This document shows positions 6,222 to 9,045 of a stretch of 9,045 nucleotides of DNA, in pieces (the first letter of the stretch is position 1; each line of letters opens with the position of its first letter). The DNA lies in NCBI GenBank assembly GCA_036555065.1, contig DATBLZ010000017.1, positions 1-9,045 on the forward strand, in the 5' to 3' direction. The notes beneath the pieces were generated by a model, which was given only the letters and a program-made list of their open reading frames with translations, was not told the DNA's origin and did no database searches. Source of the stretch: DATBLZ01 sp036555065 (GTDB lineage Bacteria; Pseudomonadota; Gammaproteobacteria; Steroidobacterales; Rariloculaceae). The position numbers and the translations under genes are program-made.

Positions 6222-8483
6222 TCAACGGTTCGTCGTATCGAGCTCGGCCGCGAGCGCGCGTGCCGCCGTATCACCGGGCGAGACGTCGAGCAGACGATGT
6301 GCGTACTCGCGCGCGCTCTCGAGATCGCCCGCATCGCGATGCATCGTCGCCAACGCAAACAGCACCGGGGCGTATCCCGGGAAACGTTCATGTGCATTTT
6401 CGAGCTCCTCGAGGCCCGCGTCCGCGGAACCGCTCGAATGCAATGCGACTCCGTAGACGTAGCCGTACAGGGGCTCAGCGGCACCCTGCTCGCTCGCCTC
6501 GCGAAGCAGCGGCAGCGCTTGATCGAGCCGCTGGCTGCGCACGAGCGACAGCCCCAACGCATGCTTGAGGCTCGGCTCGGTCGGCGCGAGCTCGATTCCG
6601 CGGCGCAGCACTTCCTCGGCCTCGCGCTCGCGCCCTTGGCGCCGGTAGAGGTCCGCCAAATTCACATACGTCGGCGCGAATCGCGGTTGTCTTTCGAGCG
6701 CCTGGCGATAAGTGGTCTCGGCTGCCTCGAGAGCGCCTCTCTCGACCTCGAGGTTCCCGAGGTTCAGCAGCGCTTCGGCCCGGTCCGCATTGAACTGCTG
6801 CGCAGCCGTGTACGCAGAGAGCGCTGCGTCGAGGTCTGCACGGCGCGCGGCGCTGAGCCCGTCGCGCGCGGGCAAAAGATTTCGCGCCGCCGCCATTCGC
6901 AGCGCGGTTGGGGCATCGCTGAGAAAGCGCTGCGCAAGGTCGACACGCACGCTCACGGGGACGCTCTCGAGGGCCTCGAGCGCAGCGAGCTCGACGAGCT
7001 CGGAAGTGTCGCGCAGGCTTGCGCCGATGAGCTCGACGTCGGAATCGTCCATCTGCGCGGCCAGCAGGCCGATCGCCGTCGCCCGCACGATCGGCGGCAT
7101 CGCCGAATCGCCGATGACGCGTGCCAAGAGCTCATGCCGGTCCGCGGCCCATGCGCGGCCGGCTTGCAAAGCTTGCGCGTAGTGGAACGTGCCGCTGCGA
7201 CCGCCGGGAAACCACGTTGCGACCTCGGCAGCGGCCCATTCGGAGGGTCGATCCTGGTGGCAACTGTTGCATGCGTTCGGCACCCCGAGGAGCACCGACA
7301 AATCCGGCCGTGGCACGCGAAAGCTGTGGTCGCGCCGCCCGTCGACGACCATGTACGTGCGCTCTCCCATATGACAATCGACGCAGAACGAGCCGCTCTT
7401 GCCCGCGGTGTGCCGATGATGCTCGGCTGTGTCGAAAGCGCTCGGCAAATGACACGTGGCGCAGAGTCCATTACCCGTCGCGCGCGCCTGCCCGCTATGT
7501 GGATCGTGGCAGTCAGTGCACGTGACGCCGGCCGCGTACATGGGACTCTGCAGAAACGAGCCGTACTCGTAGACCTCGTCCAGAATCTGGCCGTCCGCCT
7601 GATAGAGGGCTGCGTCGAGTAAAGCCGGACGAAATGCCTCGAGGAGCGAATCGCCAGGTTGGTAGGCATCGCTGAGTTGTGTCCGTCGCGAATGACACAC
7701 TGCGCAAACCTCGATCTCGCGATCTCCTGCACCGGCGGGAACGCGTTGCGCGATGCGGGCACCTGCGGTGATTACCCAACTCCGCGCGACTGCCTCGAGC
7801 TCGAGACGCGCCGTGGTCGGCGCAGCCGCGTGCAACGAGCCCGGACCGTGGCACGCCTCGCAATCGACGTTGTCGCTCGACCACGTCGTTGCAAAAGCTC
7901 CAGTCGCAGGATCGAGATTCTTGGTCAGTCCCGTCGAATGGCACTCCGCGCACGAGGAATTCCAGTTGTAAAAGACGCCAGTCCAATGCAAGGGATCATC
8001 GGGGTCAGTGACGTCGGTCAGCGGAAACCACCGCTGTCCGCCGGACTCGGCCGGACGCGTATCCCACGCTGTGGTCAGCGCTTGGTAGCGGCCGCGATCG
8101 AGGGCCACGAGGTATTGCTGAAGCGGCTCGACGCCGAAGGTGTAGTCCACACGAAAGTCGCGTGGGCTTCCGTCTGCGTCATCCGTGTTGATCCAGAATT
8201 CGGCGCCCCGCCGGAAGAATCGCGTACCCGCCGTGGGGAGCGAGGCCTCGCCGCTGCCGAAATCACCGCGCACCGTGTTCGCGGTCGCCCGCTGCATGGC
8301 AAGCGCGTGGTGCGAACCCGCCCATGCGCCGGCCTGCGAGGCATGACAGCCCACACATGCCTGCCCGCCAACGAAGGCAGCAATCGGCGCCGGAACCGAG
8401 CTCGTCGGCGGAGCATCAGCCCCTCGCCCGCACGCAGCGAGCAACGCGAATGTTACCCACCTCGCGCAGATTGGCGCACGCAC
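6222..8483 (-). CDS. Octaheme c-type cytochrome lipoprotein with HEAT-like and TPR repeats
   Basis: Taken from the GTG at 8483, the product has 753 residues. It opens with a basic N-terminus, a short hydrophobic core and a lipobox LAAC with Cys18, so export and lipid anchoring are expected. Eight CXXCH heme-binding motifs start at residues 43, 178, 208, 260, 322, 341, 367 and 405. The first sits in a cytochrome c554-like context (GGQACVGCH, then W and a SHHALA helix). Residues about 462-542 look like HEAT-type helical repeats, and about 568-738 hold five TPR units of 34 residues. The same architecture occurs in many proteobacterial, acidobacterial and planctomycete proteins described only as TPR multiheme cytochromes. 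Electron transfer outside the cytoplasm with protein-protein docking through the TPRs is inferred; substrate and partner are unknown. The frame stays open to an ATG at 8579, but that start overlaps the DedA gene by 80 bases and gives no signal peptide. The GTG has only a weak GAG nine bases upstream. Confidence 0.9.
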   Translation of the reverse strand: MRAPICARWVTFALLAACGRGADAPPTSSVPAPIAAFVGGQACVGCHASQAGAWAGSHHALAMQRATANTVRGDFGSGEASLPTAGTRFFRRGAEFWINTDDADGSPRDFRVDYTFGVEPLQQYLVALDRGRYQALTTAWDTRPAESGGQRWFPLTDVTDPDDPLHWTGVFYNWNSSCAECHSTGLTKNLDPATGAFATTWSSDNVDCEACHGPGSLHAAAPTTARLELEAVARSWVITAGARIAQRVPAGAGDREIEVCAVCHSRRTQLSDAYQPGDSLLEAFRPALLDAALYQADGQILDEVYEYGSFLQSPMYAAGVTCTDCHDPHSGQARATGNGLCATCHLPSAFDTAEHHRHTAGKSGSFCVDCHMGERTYMVVDGRRDHSFRVPRPDLSVLLGVPNACNSCHQDRPSEWAAAEVATWFPGGRSGTFHYAQALQAGRAWAADRHELLARVIGDSAMPPIVRATAIGLLAAQMDDSDVELIGASLRDTSELVELAALEALESVPVSVRVDLAQRFLSDAPTALRMAAARNLLPARDGLSAARRADLDAALSAYTAAQQFNADRAEALLNLGNLEVERGALEAAETTYRQALERQPRFAPTYVNLADLYRRQGREREAEEVLRRGIELAPTEPSLKHALGLSLVRSQRLDQALPLLREASEQGAAEPLYGYVYGVALHSSGSADAGLEELENAHERFPGYAPVLFALATMHRDAGDLESAREYAHRLLDVSPGDTAARALAAELDTTNR

Positions 8484-8499
8484 GGAATTGGACTCGGCG

Positions 8500-9045
8500 T
8501 TATGGGGCGCTGGGCCGTCGCGCCCGGACTCGCCAGGCTTCGAATATCGGCGGCAGCAGCGAAAGGACGATGACGGCAATGATCGCGAGCCCGAAGTTTT
8601 CTTTGACTAGCGGCTGACTGCCGAAGTAGTAGCCGAGCAAGATAAAGCCGCAGACCCAGAGGATTCCTCCGCCCACGTCGAATGCGAGAAAGCGCGGGTA
8701 TCGCATGCGCCCGACGCCGGCGACAAATGGCGCGAAAGTGCGGATGATCGGAACGAAGCGCGCGAGCACGACGGTTTTACCCCCATGGCGCTCGTAAAAC
8801 CGTTGTGTGCGCACGAGATGCTCGTGCTTGAGGAACCGGCTGTGCTGCGTGAACACCCGCGGCCCGACGCCGCGGCCGATCCAGTAGTTCGTGTTGTCAC
8901 CGAGAATGACCGCGGCCGTGAGGAGCACGAGCACTAGCTGGACGTCGATTTGGCCCGTGGCAGCGATCGCGCCCACGGCAAAGAGCAGCGAATCACCCGG
9001 CAGAAACGGAGTTACGACGACCCCGGTCTCTAGAAATAGGATCAA
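8500..9045 (-). CDS. DedA-family (VTT/SNARE-associated domain) integral membrane protein, 5'-truncated by window edge
   Basis: The C-terminal 181 residues of a DedA protein are present. Visible signatures are LETGVVVTPFLPGDSLLF at residues 5-22 with the conserved acidic and Gly-Asp residues, LGDNTNYWIGR at 48-58, and the ARFVPIIRTFAPFVAGVGRM block (95-114) with the two conserved arginines, Arg96 and Arg102. Three or four hydrophobic segments follow the family plan. DedA proteins are inner-membrane proteins linked to undecaprenyl-phosphate or phospholipid translocation and envelope homeostasis. The edge codon is TTG, and full members usually have some 20-40 further residues with another hydrophobic segment, so the real start is probably outside the window. 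The TAA stop is 16 bases upstream of the GTG of the cytochrome gene, compatible with one transcript; a functional link between the two is not established. Confidence 0.93.
   Translation of the reverse strand: MILFLETGVVVTPFLPGDSLLFAVGAIAATGQIDVQLVLVLLTAAVILGDNTNYWIGRGVGPRVFTQHSRFLKHEHLVRTQRFYERHGGKTVVLARFVPIIRTFAPFVAGVGRMRYPRFLAFDVGGGILWVCGFILLGYYFGSQPLVKENFGLAIIAVIVLSLLPPIFEAWRVRARRPSAP

Noticed and set aside
6180..7622. Long open frame on the plus strand opposite the cytochrome gene (480 codons)
   Set aside because: The minus-strand frame holds eight heme motifs and regular TPRs, so it is the real gene; the plus-strand product is Arg-rich and without domain pattern.

Overview
The window reads as chromosomal DNA from a GC-rich Gram-negative bacterium. 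Two outer-membrane beta-barrel proteins, a heme-rich lipoprotein and close resemblance of the arginine genes to Pseudomonas and enterobacterial proteins suggest a gammaproteobacterium. That placement is an inference; no rRNA or marker gene is present to confirm it. I see no tRNA, rRNA, insertion sequence, CRISPR array or phage gene. Coding density is very high, and every gap between genes is under 60 bases.

Left half, plus strand (1-5392): five genes run head to tail. The first is the 3' part of an outer-membrane porin-like protein. It is followed by a complete arginine deiminase (ADI) pathway: arcA (arginine deiminase), arcB (ornithine carbamoyltransferase), arcC (carbamate kinase) and an AdiC-like amino-acid antiporter. 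The gaps are 19, 53, 4 and 8 bases, and each of the four downstream genes has a plausible ribosome binding site, so one transcript is likely. Together they would import arginine, convert it through citrulline to ornithine, ammonia, CO2 and one ATP per arginine, and exchange ornithine for fresh arginine. The porin-like gene may supply outer-membrane entry for the substrate. The 53-base arcA-arcB gap holds a REP-like palindrome, the only clear interspersed-repeat candidate in the window.

Right half, minus strand (9045-5445): three genes face the ADI cluster convergently. In transcription order they are a DedA-family membrane protein (its 5' end runs off the window), a large lipoprotein with eight CXXCH heme motifs followed by HEAT-like and TPR repeats, and a DUF481/YdiY-type outer-membrane protein. 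The DedA and cytochrome genes are 16 bases apart and may be co-transcribed. A perfect 16-bp palindrome lies between the cytochrome and DUF481 genes and could be a weak terminator or a binding site. The 52-base convergent gap (5393-5444) shows no convincing terminator.

The ADI genes are well understood. The least characterised items are the octaheme TPR lipoprotein, the porin-like gene attached to the ADI operon, and the altered substrate-pocket residues in the antiporter.
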